Shown: positions 7,522-16,084 of the stretch, one piece after another
Layout of the letters: every line of letters starts with the position of its first letter
How positions within the stretch are numbered: the first letter of the stretch is position 1
Source of the DNA: Rhizobiaceae bacterium
Lineage (GTDB): Bacteria; Pseudomonadota; Alphaproteobacteria; Rhizobiales; Rhizobiaceae
Reading direction: 5' to 3'
Length of the DNA stretch: 64,000 nucleotides
Assembly: GCA_025698895.1 (NCBI GenBank)
Contig: JAILWO010000003.1
Span: 124,001 to 188,000 of the forward strand
Notes under the pieces: model-generated
The model's database searches: none
Told to the model about the DNA's origin: nothing
The model's input: the letters and a program-made list of their open reading frames with translations, nothing else
Made by a program: the position numbers and the translations under genes

Positions 7522-9036
7522 TCAGCCCAGTTTCGGGATGGCATGGGGCGTCGAGGCAAAGGCAACGTTCTTGGTTTCCATGTAGAAATCGAACGACCAG
7601 TCGCCGCCGTCGCGACCGATTCCCGATGCCTTCACACCTCCGAACGGCGTCGGAAGGTGACGGATGTTTTCGGAGTTGACCCAGATCATTCCCGCCTCCA
7701 GGGCATCGGTGAAACGGAAGGCGCGCGTGACATCGGAAGTCCACAGATAGCCGGTGAGACCGTAGTTGACGTCGTTTGCGAGCGACAGCGCCTGGGCTTC
7801 GTCCTTGAATGGAATGGCGGTCAGCACCGGACCGAAGATCTCCTCTTGCGCGATGCGCATCTGGTTGTTGGCACCGGTGAAAAGGGTAGGGGAGACATAG
7901 CAGCCGCCGTCCGGTCCATCGAACTTCTTGCCGCCGGCAGCGACCATCGCGCCCTCGGATTTGCCGATGCCGATATATTCCAGAACCTTGTTTTCATGGG
8001 TCGGGTGGATCAGCGGACCGACGACCGTTTCGGGGTCGAGCGGGTGGCCGACCTTGATGCGTTTGGCGCGCTCGGCGACCATCGCTGTAAATTTCTCGTA
8101 GATGCCTTCCTCGACCAGCAGGCGGGAGGACGAGGTGCAGCGTTCGCCGTTGAGTGAGTAGATCATGAAGACGGCGGCGTCTGCCGCGCGCTCAAGATCG
8201 GCATCGGCGAAGACGATGACGGGGTTCTTGCCGCCGAGTTCGAAATGCACGCGCTTCAGTGTTTCCGCCCCCTGCCGCATGATCATCGAGCCGGTACGGC
8301 TTTCGCCAACAAAGCCGATGGCCTTGATTGCGGGGTGTTCGGTCAGCGCCTTGCCGGCGTCCTCGCCAAAGCCGTTGACGAGGTTCCACACGCCTTTCGG
8401 AAGTCCCGCTTCCTCCGCGATCTCGACGAGCAGGCGCGCTGTCAGCGGCGAGAATTCCGCCGGCTTGTGCACGACCGTGCAGCCGGCGGCCAGCGCCGGC
8501 GCGATTTTCCACGTCGACAGCATGAATGGCGTGTTCCAGGGCGTGATCACGCCCACCGGGCCGATGGGCACGCGCGTAGTCATGTTGACCTGGCCGGATG
8601 CACGAAGGGCCTTGCCGTCACGAGCCTCCGGCGCGCGGTCAGCGAAGAAGCGGAAGTTTTCAGCGCCGCGCAATGCCGCCTTGGACATGAATCTCAGTGC
8701 CTGACCGGTATCCATGCACTCGACGAAGGCGATTTCCTCGGCTCGCGCTTCGATGGCATCGGCGATTCCATGCAGCAGCTTCTTGCGTGCCTCGCCGGGC
8801 ATCGCGGCCCATTCGGGAAAGGCGTCCTTTGCCGCTTTTGCGGCGCTGTCGATGTCTGCCGCCTTGCCGAGGGCGACATTCGCCAGCGGCTTCAGATCGA
8901 CCGGCGAGATGGTCTCATAGGTTTCGCCATCGAGCGCGGGCACCGCTTCACCGCCAATGTGGTTGAGCACGCCCTGTTCGCGGAAACGTGCGAGATAGCC
9001 TTCCGCCTTGGCAACGTTTTCCTTGAAGCTAGACAT
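7522..9036 (-). CDS. hpaE: 5-carboxymethyl-2-hydroxymuconate semialdehyde dehydrogenase
   Basis: NAD-dependent aldehyde dehydrogenase oxidising the HpaD ring-cleavage product. The 504-residue sequence is complete: the PWNTPFM cofactor segment near residue 160, the catalytic Glu in FELGGKNP, the catalytic Cys in GERCTSS, EEIFGPVL and a C-terminal PFGGVKASG. The start overlaps the 3' end of hpaF by 8 bp. The assignment to HpaE rather than another ALDH rests on sequence style plus its position between hpaF and hpaD. Confidence 0.92.
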   Translation of the reverse strand: MSSFKENVAKAEGYLARFREQGVLNHIGGEAVPALDGETYETISPVDLKPLANVALGKAADIDSAAKAAKDAFPEWAAMPGEARKKLLHGIADAIEARAEEIAFVECMDTGQALRFMSKAALRGAENFRFFADRAPEARDGKALRASGQVNMTTRVPIGPVGVITPWNTPFMLSTWKIAPALAAGCTVVHKPAEFSPLTARLLVEIAEEAGLPKGVWNLVNGFGEDAGKALTEHPAIKAIGFVGESRTGSMIMRQGAETLKRVHFELGGKNPVIVFADADLERAADAAVFMIYSLNGERCTSSSRLLVEEGIYEKFTAMVAERAKRIKVGHPLDPETVVGPLIHPTHENKVLEYIGIGKSEGAMVAAGGKKFDGPDGGCYVSPTLFTGANNQMRIAQEEIFGPVLTAIPFKDEAQALSLANDVNYGLTGYLWTSDVTRAFRFTDALEAGMIWVNSENIRHLPTPFGGVKASGIGRDGGDWSFDFYMETKNVAFASTPHAIPKLG

Positions 9037-9442
9037 GTTGCCCCTTTCCCTGATCCTCCGAATTGCGTAGCCGGGCGTGCATGGCGTTGCGCTTCCAGCT
9101 CAACTCCGGGTCGATCTCGCGGATTTCCAGCGACAGCGCGAAATGCGGGCTGTCGAACAGCGGCGCCAACACCTCCTGTGCAGCAGCGAAAATCGCTTCG
9201 CCGGCCCGCTTCTTCTCGGTCAGCGATCGGCCCCGCCCAACACGGAAACTGAGGTCCACGAACGCGTTCTCGGCCCTGTGATCGGCAATCGCGTGGTGCT
9301 CGCACCGGATCGCCCGTACCCGGACAGCCCCCACCTCGAACAGATCAGTGGCGATGACAGCCTTAAGAAGCCGTTCGCACAGGGTACCGATATCGGCACG
9401 GTCGTCGAGATTGGCGGAGTATTCCACGGACAGATGCGGCAT
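9029..9442 (-). CDS. hpaF: 5-carboxymethyl-2-hydroxymuconate Delta-isomerase
   Basis: Tautomerase-superfamily isomerase acting after HpaE. The family uses an N-terminal proline as catalytic base; choosing ATG at 9442 gives MPHLSVEYS, exposing Pro after Met removal, and an AGAGG lies five bases upstream. The in-frame GTG at 9448 would bury the proline and is rejected. About 137 residues, slightly longer than enteric HpcD, with GRSLTEKKRAGE in the middle. The presumed HpaR operator lies 17 nt upstream of the start. Confidence 0.9.
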   Translation of the reverse strand: MPHLSVEYSANLDDRADIGTLCERLLKAVIATDLFEVGAVRVRAIRCEHHAIADHRAENAFVDLSFRVGRGRSLTEKKRAGEAIFAAAQEVLAPLFDSPHFALSLEIREIDPELSWKRNAMHARLRNSEDQGKGQHV

Positions 9443-9458
9443 TGTCACCTCTATATAA

Positions 9459-9470
9459 TTAACGAGTTAA
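9459..9470. promoter_or_regulatory. palindromic operator TTAAC-N2-GTTAA between hpaR and hpaF
   Basis: TTAACGAGTTAA is a perfect 5-2-5 inverted repeat in an AT-rich island in the 72-nt hpaR-hpaF gap. MarR-family regulators bind palindromes of this size, so it is a candidate HpaR site. A closely similar TTAACATGTCAA overlaps the -35 box of the tctC promoter at 13038-13049. HpaR binding is inference. Confidence 0.55.
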
Positions 9471-9514
9471 ATAACAAGAGGCTGCTTGTCAACGTTCACC
9501 TTTGCGTGCTGCCG

Positions 9515-10090
9515 CTACTCCTCCCCCGTGGCTTTCGATAGGCGACGGAGGGAAGAGCTTGGCTCTTGTGGACGCAACGGGAGGTCGCCCAGGTCGATCG
9601 GCTCTGCCAGTACCTGTTCAAGCTCGCGGAGCATTTCCTGCAACCGCGTCAGCTTTTCCGTGCCATAGCGGCGCGTGATCTCGGCATAGATCGCCTCAGA
9701 ATGGCTCCCGGCCTTGTCTATGAGTTCGCGACCTTGCCGACTGATGGAGATCAGGCCGCGTCGCATATCGTTTTCAGGGGTGCGGCGGTGTATCAGACCG
9801 CGCTCCTCGAGGTCCTTCAGGATGCGCGACAGCGACGGCGCCAGTAGGAACGTCGCCTTGGCGAGTGCCATGACCTCGATGCTCTCGACGGAAGTGAGCG
9901 CACGCAACACGCGCCACTGCTGCTCGGTAATGCCGAAATGGTGCAAGCCCGGCCGGAAGTGTCCCATGACCGCTTCGCGCGCCTTCAGAAGCGACATCGG
10001 TAGCGAACGTGAAAACTCGCGCAGGCGCGCGCGCCCCCTTGCCAAAGAGACCGCGGTTCCACCGCCGTTTCTATTGCCGGCTTCGTCCAT
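9515..10090 (-). CDS. hpaR: MarR-family repressor of homoprotocatechuate degradation
   Basis: Winged-helix regulator. From the chosen ATG at 10090 it is 191 residues; the frame is open to 10225, but the extra N-terminus looks unlike protein. The core matches HpaR: LLKAREAVMGHFRP, the ITEQQWRVLRAL helix, LAPSLSRILKDLEERGLI as recognition helix and a RRGLISIS wing. HpaR repressors are relieved by pathway intermediates such as 4-hydroxyphenylacetate or homoprotocatechuate. It has an extra N-terminal ~40 residues and a ~25-residue tail compared with the 150-residue enteric protein. Its location inside the operon and next to a palindrome suggests autoregulation. Confidence 0.88.
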   Translation of the reverse strand: MDEAGNRNGGGTAVSLARGRARLREFSRSLPMSLLKAREAVMGHFRPGLHHFGITEQQWRVLRALTSVESIEVMALAKATFLLAPSLSRILKDLEERGLIHRRTPENDMRRGLISISRQGRELIDKAGSHSEAIYAEITRRYGTEKLTRLQEMLRELEQVLAEPIDLGDLPLRPQEPSSSLRRLSKATGEE

Positions 10091-10233
10091 TGCTCGAGCC
10101 TCTCGATTCGTCTGACCACTGTTCCAAGTCGTATCTAAGACACTTCCTGTTCCTATACCGGCTTTTTCGGGTTGGGCCTTGCCGCGGTTCGTAGCGGCTC
10201 GACAGGAAGAGTGGCGGGCGGCCAAAACCGAAT

Positions 10234-11886
10234 TTAGGCAGGAGCCAGCCCCCGGATCTTATCAACCAGCGCCTGGGGATCCGAGGGGAGGCAGTCACCG
10301 CGCCAGGCAATGTGCTGGTCAGGACGAGACAAGACGAGCTTGCAATCATAGACATCTCCAGCTTCCGAGCGGTCAAGATGAAGCACCGTGAACGGCATCC
10401 GGCTGTCCTGCGCTGCCCTGACGATGGGCGACACGTCCAGCGACGGGTCGAGGACCAGCAGCGTGTAGCCGTCACCCATGTGGTCGTAGAGGGACGTTCC
10501 ATCCCTAAGGAAGACATGAGGGGTGCGGCAGCCCGGCACGGTCGATTGTGCGAACCGATCCATGGAATAAGCAGGCTGCTCATGCCCATCATAGGCAATG
10601 ATGGGCGAGCAATCGTAGAAGTAGCCGAAGTTGAGCCCACCGCAACAGTATTGCTGCACGTTTAGATCGTAGGCTTTGCGCCCCATTTCGCGGCGGCGGC
10701 TTTCGCCCTGCGGTCCGCTGTCCTCGATGTCGGAGGGCACGCCGCCGCGCTGGCGCGCCATAGCGTGCGCGTGGTCCATGGCAAATCGCGAGACCTGCTC
10801 CGTGATCGGCTGGCGTTCGGCCTCGTGCGCATCGAGGATCGTATCTGGTGCCCAGCCGTTAAGATGAGCTGCCATCATCCAGGCGAGATTGGCCGCGTCG
10901 GCGATCCCGGCATTCATGCCGTAGCCGGCATAGGGCACCCAGATGTGGGCCGCGTCTCCGCAGATGAAGACACGGCGGTCTCGGAAGCGGTCCGCGACCA
11001 GTCTGCGGCCGTACCAATCCTCCCTGCCGAGAACCTCGTACTCGAAATCCGCACCCACGCCGAGGATCGTGCGGATCGCCCAGTCGCGGTCGACGGATTC
11101 GAAATCGGCCTCGTCCTCTTTCAGGTAGTTGTGAACGAGCCATTTCTCCTGGCCGTCGATTGCATAGACATTGCCGCTGCGACGCGGATTGAGCGAAAAC
11201 ATGGACCAGGCCGGAGGCGCTTGGAGGAGCGGGATGAGGCCCGGAGCCCGGATGTAGGTGGACTGCACCCGCTGCACTACGGCGTCGCCGACAAACTTGG
11301 CTCCGATGGCCTTGCGAACGCGCGAGCGCCCGCCGTCACAGCCGACCATGAAGCGTGCCCGAACGGTCAGCTCCCGGCCTGTCTCAAGGTCGACCAGAAC
11401 CGTCGTGACGCCGTCGGTGTCCTGGACGAAGCCTTCGGCCGAATTCCGGCAGAGAATGGTAACCTTCGGCATCGCCTCGGCGTGCTCGAAGAGGATCGGC
11501 TCGAGATAGATTTGGTTGATGCGGTGCGGCGGCTCCGGCGTGGGCCACCACGTGTCCGGTCCCTCCGTCGCGATAAAGCGCTCCTTGCGTGAGGGGATCG
11601 GGATGCGCGTCAGCTCTATTCCGGTGGTGGTCGTCCGATAGGAGACATCGTTGGGGTAATCGTCCGGCAGCCCCGCATTGCGTACCTTGCGGGCGACGCC
11701 TAGTCGCCGGAAGATCTCCATGGACCGCGCGGAGACATGATTGCACTTGACGCTGGGCGGGTCGCCGCGGTGGCGGGTTTCCACCACCGTGACGTCAATC
11801 CCTCGGGCAGCAAGGTCCATGGCCAGCGTTAGACCCACGGGTCCGGCACCAACGATGAGGACCGATGTTTCGCGCTCTACTGTCAT
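10234..11886 (-). CDS. FAD-dependent aromatic hydroxylase (MhpA/PheA/TfdB type)
   Basis: Single-component NAD(P)H flavoprotein hydroxylase. From ATG 11886 it is ~550 residues, with the GAGPVG dinucleotide motif near residue 13, the GCDGGRSRVR (DG) motif near 170, the ICGDAAH...GYGMN flavin motif near 310 and the C-terminal thioredoxin-like domain ending RPDQHIAWRG. A TTG at 11919 is an alternative start. In the hpa operon, with no hpaBC in sight, it is the obvious candidate for converting 4-hydroxyphenylacetate to 3,4-dihydroxyphenylacetate, or another phenolic entering the pathway. The function is inferred from position; the family is clear. Confidence 0.85.
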   Translation of the reverse strand: MTVERETSVLIVGAGPVGLTLAMDLAARGIDVTVVETRHRGDPPSVKCNHVSARSMEIFRRLGVARKVRNAGLPDDYPNDVSYRTTTTGIELTRIPIPSRKERFIATEGPDTWWPTPEPPHRINQIYLEPILFEHAEAMPKVTILCRNSAEGFVQDTDGVTTVLVDLETGRELTVRARFMVGCDGGRSRVRKAIGAKFVGDAVVQRVQSTYIRAPGLIPLLQAPPAWSMFSLNPRRSGNVYAIDGQEKWLVHNYLKEDEADFESVDRDWAIRTILGVGADFEYEVLGREDWYGRRLVADRFRDRRVFICGDAAHIWVPYAGYGMNAGIADAANLAWMMAAHLNGWAPDTILDAHEAERQPITEQVSRFAMDHAHAMARQRGGVPSDIEDSGPQGESRRREMGRKAYDLNVQQYCCGGLNFGYFYDCSPIIAYDGHEQPAYSMDRFAQSTVPGCRTPHVFLRDGTSLYDHMGDGYTLLVLDPSLDVSPIVRAAQDSRMPFTVLHLDRSEAGDVYDCKLVLSRPDQHIAWRGDCLPSDPQALVDKIRGLAPA

Positions 11887-12000
11887 GGACGTCGGGCGAT
11901 ACGGTTCCGATGATGCCAACCCGCGACTGTGACGCGGCTGGTCATCGAATAATTTGGAGGCAGGTGCGGATGGCAGCGGTTCAGCCGCCGCCGTCCGGGG

Positions 12001-12948
12001 TCACTGCTCGGCAAGTTGGTTGATCTTCTGGATCGTTTCGGTGTCGCGCACAACCTGCTCCTGCGCCGCTGCCGCATCCTTCCAATAGATTTGGGCGCCA
12101 GTCTCGGTGGCGAACTTCTTCGCCTTCTCGCTTTCGATCGTCTTTCGTGCCGCTGCCGCGATCTTTTCCCGCGCTTCGGCGGGCGTATCCTTATGGACAA
12201 AGAGGCCGTTCCACAGGGCAACACTCAACTCCGGATCGAGTTCGGCGATAGTTGGCGCGTCGGGAACCAGCGGGATGCGTTCCTCGGTGACGGTTGCCAG
12301 CACCTTGAGATCGTCGAGGCACGGCATGATGAGCTGGATCGTCGTGTTCATTACATCCACGTCGCCGGAGGCGAGCGTATTGCAGTCGAGCGCGTCGAAG
12401 GCTGCGTCCGACGCAAACGAGAAGTCCATCTTCTTCGCGAGTGCGAGTGTTGCCTTGGTCGGGACAAGCACCGAGCCGAAATGCCCGAGCGTGACGTCGT
12501 TGTTCTTGGCGTAGTCCGCCAGTTCCTGCATTGAGCCGTAAGGCGCGTCGTTCGAAGTGACGATCACAAACGGATAGGTGAGGAAGATCCCGATCGGCTC
12601 GAACGGGTTCGGATTGAGAGCAGGAATTCCCAGCTGTGGCCCCACGATCGGGACGCTTATGACAAACGAGCCTACGGTGTGACCGTCCGCGGGTGCCTGT
12701 GCCACTTCCGCCGCACCGGGAAAGGGGCCGCCGCCGCCACCTGGCTTGTTCACCACCGCCGTCGGCTGGCCATATTCGCTCTGGAAGGTTTCCGCGATCA
12801 TGCGTGTCAACACGTCCTCGAGGTCGCCAGGCGGCCAGGGGACGACAAATTCCACCGGACGCTCGGGATATTCGGCCTGGGCGACGGCTGGTAGGCCGGC
12901 GGCCGAGCAGACCAAGGCTGCCAGGATTGCTTTGGCAATTAGGCGCAT
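12001..12948 (-). CDS. tctC: TctC/Bug-type substrate-binding protein, first gene of the hpa operon
   Basis: Periplasmic receptor of a tripartite tricarboxylate transporter. Start set at ATG 12948 because a GGGAGG stands 6 nt upstream and the first 24 residues then form a signal peptide ending AVAQA; the frame extends to 13044 without such support. The mature protein starts EYPERPVEFVVPWPPGD and has the NKPGGGGGPFPG loop. It is a close paralogue of the receptor at 19694-20638, sharing long identical blocks. A good promoter lies at 13021-13049, so it is probably transcribed with the downstream hydroxylase and hpa genes. No membrane subunits accompany it, so it may use the TctAB of the neighbouring operon. 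Ligand unknown; an aromatic acid is plausible. Confidence 0.88.
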   Translation of the reverse strand: MRLIAKAILAALVCSAAGLPAVAQAEYPERPVEFVVPWPPGDLEDVLTRMIAETFQSEYGQPTAVVNKPGGGGGPFPGAAEVAQAPADGHTVGSFVISVPIVGPQLGIPALNPNPFEPIGIFLTYPFVIVTSNDAPYGSMQELADYAKNNDVTLGHFGSVLVPTKATLALAKKMDFSFASDAAFDALDCNTLASGDVDVMNTTIQLIMPCLDDLKVLATVTEERIPLVPDAPTIAELDPELSVALWNGLFVHKDTPAEAREKIAAAARKTIESEKAKKFATETGAQIYWKDAAAAQEQVVRDTETIQKINQLAEQ

Positions 12949-13020
12949 TTCTACCTCCCATATCGCTCGCCGCAGGGTGTGCCCTGGTTCGTTTTCGTGG
13001 CCGACGGTTCTCAGCGCGCA

Positions 13021-13049
13021 ATTCTGCGTACAGATGCTTAACATGTCAA
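13021..13049 (-). promoter_or_regulatory. sigma70-type promoter for tctC and the hpa operon
   Basis: On the minus strand TTGACA (13049-13044) is followed after exactly 17 nt by CAGAAT (13026-13021), a perfect -35 and a 4/6 -10. Transcription would begin near 13013, about 65 nt before the tctC start. The imperfect palindrome TTAACATGTCAA (13038-13049) covers the -35 box and resembles the perfect palindrome before hpaF, so HpaR could repress here. The rest of the 181-nt gap (12949-13129) shows nothing else. Confidence 0.6.
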
Positions 13050-13129
13050 CTATCAGCGTTTTGATCGCGCCAAGCTTTCATGTCTCCACCGATGCGCCAT
13101 GGCATGCGGGCGTCGGCGGGGAGGCGGCG

Positions 13130-13903
13130 CTACACGGCCCTATTGTGTGTGGGCGCCCGCCCGCCGCCGTCGGCCACCAGGACGGCGCCTGTGACAAAGG
13201 ATGCTTCGTCCGACGCGAGGAATAGGCAGCATGACGCTATCTCGTCCGGCGTTGCCACGCGCCGCAGTGCGATCCGCTCTGTCAGGGCGGAGAACTCCTT
13301 TTCCGGCGTGGTGCCGTTCTCCCGCGCGGCCACTTCCATTTCATATTCGCTCATCGGGGTTCGTACCCAGCCGGGTGCTACCGCGTTGACACGGATGCCG
13401 TCGGGGCCGTGGGCATAGGCTAACGAGCGCGTGTAGGAAACCAGTGCCGCCTTGCTGGCGGAATAGGCGGCGTTGACGGGGCTGGCGTTGAACGCGCCCA
13501 CCGAGGCAATATTGACGATGGCGCCGCCCTGCCGCTTCAGCAGCGGGAGAGCCGAGCGGCAGACCTTCATCGCGCCCGTCGTGTTTACGGCGAAACTGCG
13601 CTCCCAGATCGCATCGGTCAGGGTTGCGGGTTCGTCGAGGAGGATAATGCCAGCGGCGTTGACGACAATATCGAGATGGCCGGCGCAGGCTTCGATGGCA
13701 CGTGTTATGTCGTCACTCTCGGTGACGTCACCGTGGACCGCAATGCCGCCGGTTGCCGCCGCTGCTTCGTGTAGTGCTTCGCCACCCAGACCAAACAGCA
13801 CCAGACGCGCGCCTTCTTCGGAAAAACGTTGCGCAGTCGCGCAGCCCATTCCGCTGGCCGCGCCCGTTATCAGCGCCGTCCGGCCGTCAAGCCGCCCCGT
13901 CAT
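13130..13903 (-). CDS. short-chain dehydrogenase/reductase
   Basis: Classical SDR of 257 residues: TGAASGMG cofactor motif near residue 12, NAAG, the serine of the catalytic triad in NIASVGAF, and the YSASK tyrosine/lysine pair near residue 150. The ATG at 13903 overlaps the stop of the preceding SDR (ATGA). It is the last gene of the aldehyde dehydrogenase-aminotransferase-SDR-SDR run. Substrate not recognisable; oxidation or reduction of a hydroxy/keto intermediate of whatever TctABC imports is a reasonable inference. Confidence 0.85.
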   Translation of the reverse strand: MTGRLDGRTALITGAASGMGCATAQRFSEEGARLVLFGLGGEALHEAAAATGGIAVHGDVTESDDITRAIEACAGHLDIVVNAAGIILLDEPATLTDAIWERSFAVNTTGAMKVCRSALPLLKRQGGAIVNIASVGAFNASPVNAAYSASKAALVSYTRSLAYAHGPDGIRVNAVAPGWVRTPMSEYEMEVAARENGTTPEKEFSALTERIALRRVATPDEIASCCLFLASDEASFVTGAVLVADGGGRAPTHNRAV

Positions 13904-14691
13904 GCCAGCCCCCAGCGTTCCTCGACTGCGTAACCTGTTTCGGGCAATGTTGAACCACCGTCGACCACGATGGTCTGGCCGGTGGTGTACTTCGCTTCCG
14001 GCGAGGCGAGGTAGAGCATCGCATAGGCGATATCGTCGGCCTCGCCCATGTGGCCGACAGGGATATAGCGGCCGATCGCAACCTGCTTTTCCGGCGTCGA
14101 CAACGTGCCCCGGCCGGGCTTGGCGATGAAGCCGGGCTCCACGCCGTTGACAGTGATGCCATCCCTGGCGAGCTCGAATGCTGCGCCGCGCACGAAAGCG
14201 TTCACGCCGGCCTTGGCGGCCGAATAGTGGGCGCCGCCGCCCATCGCCACGCGTGCCGAAACCGAAGAGGTTACCAGCAGCCGGCCGAAACCATTGTGCT
14301 TCATGTGCGGAACGGCGGCCTGCGTCAGCCACACAAAGGCTTGCAGGTTGATGTCCAAGGCTTCGGTGAGCTTCGCCTCGTCGAGCTCTTCGATTTTCGC
14401 CCAGGGACAGCCGCCGGCGTTGTGGACGAGGATATCGAGCCGGCTCTCTTCGGCAGCGACCGTATCGACCAGTTCGCGTATCGCGACGCGGCCTGTGCCT
14501 CGCCATGCGGCGGCGCCGACGCTCAAGCCACACTCCCTCAGGGAGGCTGCCAATTCCTCCGCCGGCCGCGGCGTGCGGTTGGTGATGACGACGCGGGCGC
14601 CGGCCTCCGCGAAGCGTGTGGCGATCGCTGCACCGATGCCGCGTCCGCCACCGGTGACAAGGGCCACTCTGTTTGAAAGATCGAACGCCAT
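13900..14691 (-). CDS. short-chain dehydrogenase/reductase
   Basis: Classical SDR of ~263 residues with TGGGRGIG near the N-terminus, HNAGG, SSVSARVAMGGG and the YSAAK catalytic pair, and the C-terminal VVDGGSTLP. ATG at 14691 is preferred; the open frame to 14712 would overlap the aminotransferase end. It lies 4 nt after the aminotransferase stop and overlaps the next SDR by 4 bp, so all are co-translated. Substrate unknown. Two consecutive, clearly different SDRs suggest two separate redox steps. Confidence 0.83.
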   Translation of the reverse strand: MAFDLSNRVALVTGGGRGIGAAIATRFAEAGARVVITNRTPRPAEELAASLRECGLSVGAAAWRGTGRVAIRELVDTVAAEESRLDILVHNAGGCPWAKIEELDEAKLTEALDINLQAFVWLTQAAVPHMKHNGFGRLLVTSSVSARVAMGGGAHYSAAKAGVNAFVRGAAFELARDGITVNGVEPGFIAKPGRGTLSTPEKQVAIGRYIPVGHMGEADDIAYAMLYLASPEAKYTTGQTIVVDGGSTLPETGYAVEERWGLA

Positions 14692-14695
14692 CGCT

Positions 14696-16084
14696 TCAAA
14701 CCACTCCGGCATCGATGGTCATCGCCGCGAAGCGCGAGAACACCTCGGTATGCCGGTCGACATCCGCGTCGGCCGTTGCCGGGCACATCAAAAGCATGGT
14801 GTGAAACGGGGTCACGAGCACGCCTTCGTTCATGTAGAATGCGTGCAACAGCGTCTCGAGGTCGCCGCGCCGCGTGGCGACAACGTCGGCCCCGTTCCGC
14901 GGCGGGGTCGGCGAGAACATGATCTCGACCCGGGCGCCGATCTGCGTGACATGCCAGGGCAAATTGTGTCGCGCAATCACATCGCGTGCGGCGGAGCCGA
15001 GGCGGTCGGCATATCGGATCATCTTGTCGTAGTTCGCGGGAGTGAGCACCTCAGCCAGCACCGCTCGCATCGTGGCGACGGTGAGTGCATTGCCGGCCAG
15101 CGTACCGCCGACGCCGAAATGGGCCGACTGGCGCTCGCGGGGATCGACATGCGGAACCTCGTTCCAGAGCCGCGTTGCGACCTCCTCGCTGACGCCGAAG
15201 ATTCCGGCCGGGATACCGCCGGCGATCGCCTTTCCGGCGACGAAAATGTCCGGTTTGAGCCCGTGAAGCTTCGTGTAGCCGCCCGGTCCGCTCGAAAGTG
15301 TATGCGTCTCGTCCATGATGAGGACGGTGCCGGTGCGCCGCGTGGCTTGGCGCACGGCGTCGTGAAAGCCGTCCGCCACCGGGATCATGCCGAAATTGGT
15401 CATGATCGGCTCCATCAATACGCAGGCCACGTCCTCGGCGGCGAGCGCTTCTTCCAGCGCGTCGACGTCGTTGAACTCGACGACTTTCGAGACGCGCGCG
15501 TGATCCACGCCGTTGGGGTGGATCATGTTGCGCATGCGCATCTGGCCGTCGTGCAGTTCGACATGCGCCTCATCGATGCCGCCATGATAGCAGCCCGAGA
15601 ACACCAGGACCTTGTCGCGTCCGGTGATCATGCGCGAGATGCGGATCGCGCCACGATTGGCGTCAGTGGCGGAGGTGGTCAGCGTCCAGAAGGGAAGGCC
15701 GAAGCGGCGGGTGAGTTCCTCGCCGATCCACAGGCTGTCTTCCGTCGGCATCATGTGGGTGGTGCCGAGTTCGAGTTGCCGGACGGCGGCGCGGGTCACA
15801 GCTTCCGGCGCATGGCCGCACATGCCGCCGGTATCGCCGAGGCAGAAGTCGACATAGCGGTGGCCATCGATGTCGACGACGTGGCAGCCGCGCGCCTCCT
15901 CGACATAAACGGGAAAGCCACCGGCCCAGCGGCGCATCCAGTGCGAGGGACCACCATAGAGGAAATGTCTGCGCCCTTGCGCCCATGCCTCCGCCGAGCG
16001 CGGATGGGTGGCCTTGAACCGGGCCTGTTCCTCGTTGATCAGGCGGTCGATGGTCTGCGAAACGGAGGCTGTGGCGGCGCTCAT
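14696..16084 (-). CDS. class III aminotransferase, glutamate-1-semialdehyde aminomutase-like
   Basis: PLP enzyme of ~462 residues of the HemL branch of class III. Visible are the SGCYHGG segment near residue 190, the MDETHTLSSGP motif carrying the cofactor aspartate near 265, and VAGKAIAGGIPAG with the Schiff-base lysine near 290. ATG at 16084 overlaps the TGA of the upstream aldehyde dehydrogenase (ATGA). It is not hemL by context: it sits in a catabolic operon, so a transaminase or aminomutase acting on an imported amino compound is more likely. The residue after the lysine differs from the canonical HemL GGGLP pattern (GGIPA). Confidence 0.83.
   Translation of the reverse strand: MSAATASVSQTIDRLINEEQARFKATHPRSAEAWAQGRRHFLYGGPSHWMRRWAGGFPVYVEEARGCHVVDIDGHRYVDFCLGDTGGMCGHAPEAVTRAAVRQLELGTTHMMPTEDSLWIGEELTRRFGLPFWTLTTSATDANRGAIRISRMITGRDKVLVFSGCYHGGIDEAHVELHDGQMRMRNMIHPNGVDHARVSKVVEFNDVDALEEALAAEDVACVLMEPIMTNFGMIPVADGFHDAVRQATRRTGTVLIMDETHTLSSGPGGYTKLHGLKPDIFVAGKAIAGGIPAGIFGVSEEVATRLWNEVPHVDPRERQSAHFGVGGTLAGNALTVATMRAVLAEVLTPANYDKMIRYADRLGSAARDVIARHNLPWHVTQIGARVEIMFSPTPPRNGADVVATRRGDLETLLHAFYMNEGVLVTPFHTMLLMCPATADADVDRHTEVFSRFAAMTIDAGVV

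Noticed and set aside
10143-10209. 8-bp inverted repeat CTTCCTGT/ACAGGAAG around the hpaR upstream region
   Set aside because: 51-nt loop and no supporting context; arms this short recur by chance.
14696-16084. hemL (glutamate-1-semialdehyde 2,1-aminomutase of tetrapyrrole synthesis)
   Set aside because: Sequence belongs to the branch, but operon context is catabolic and the lysine-flanking motif differs.
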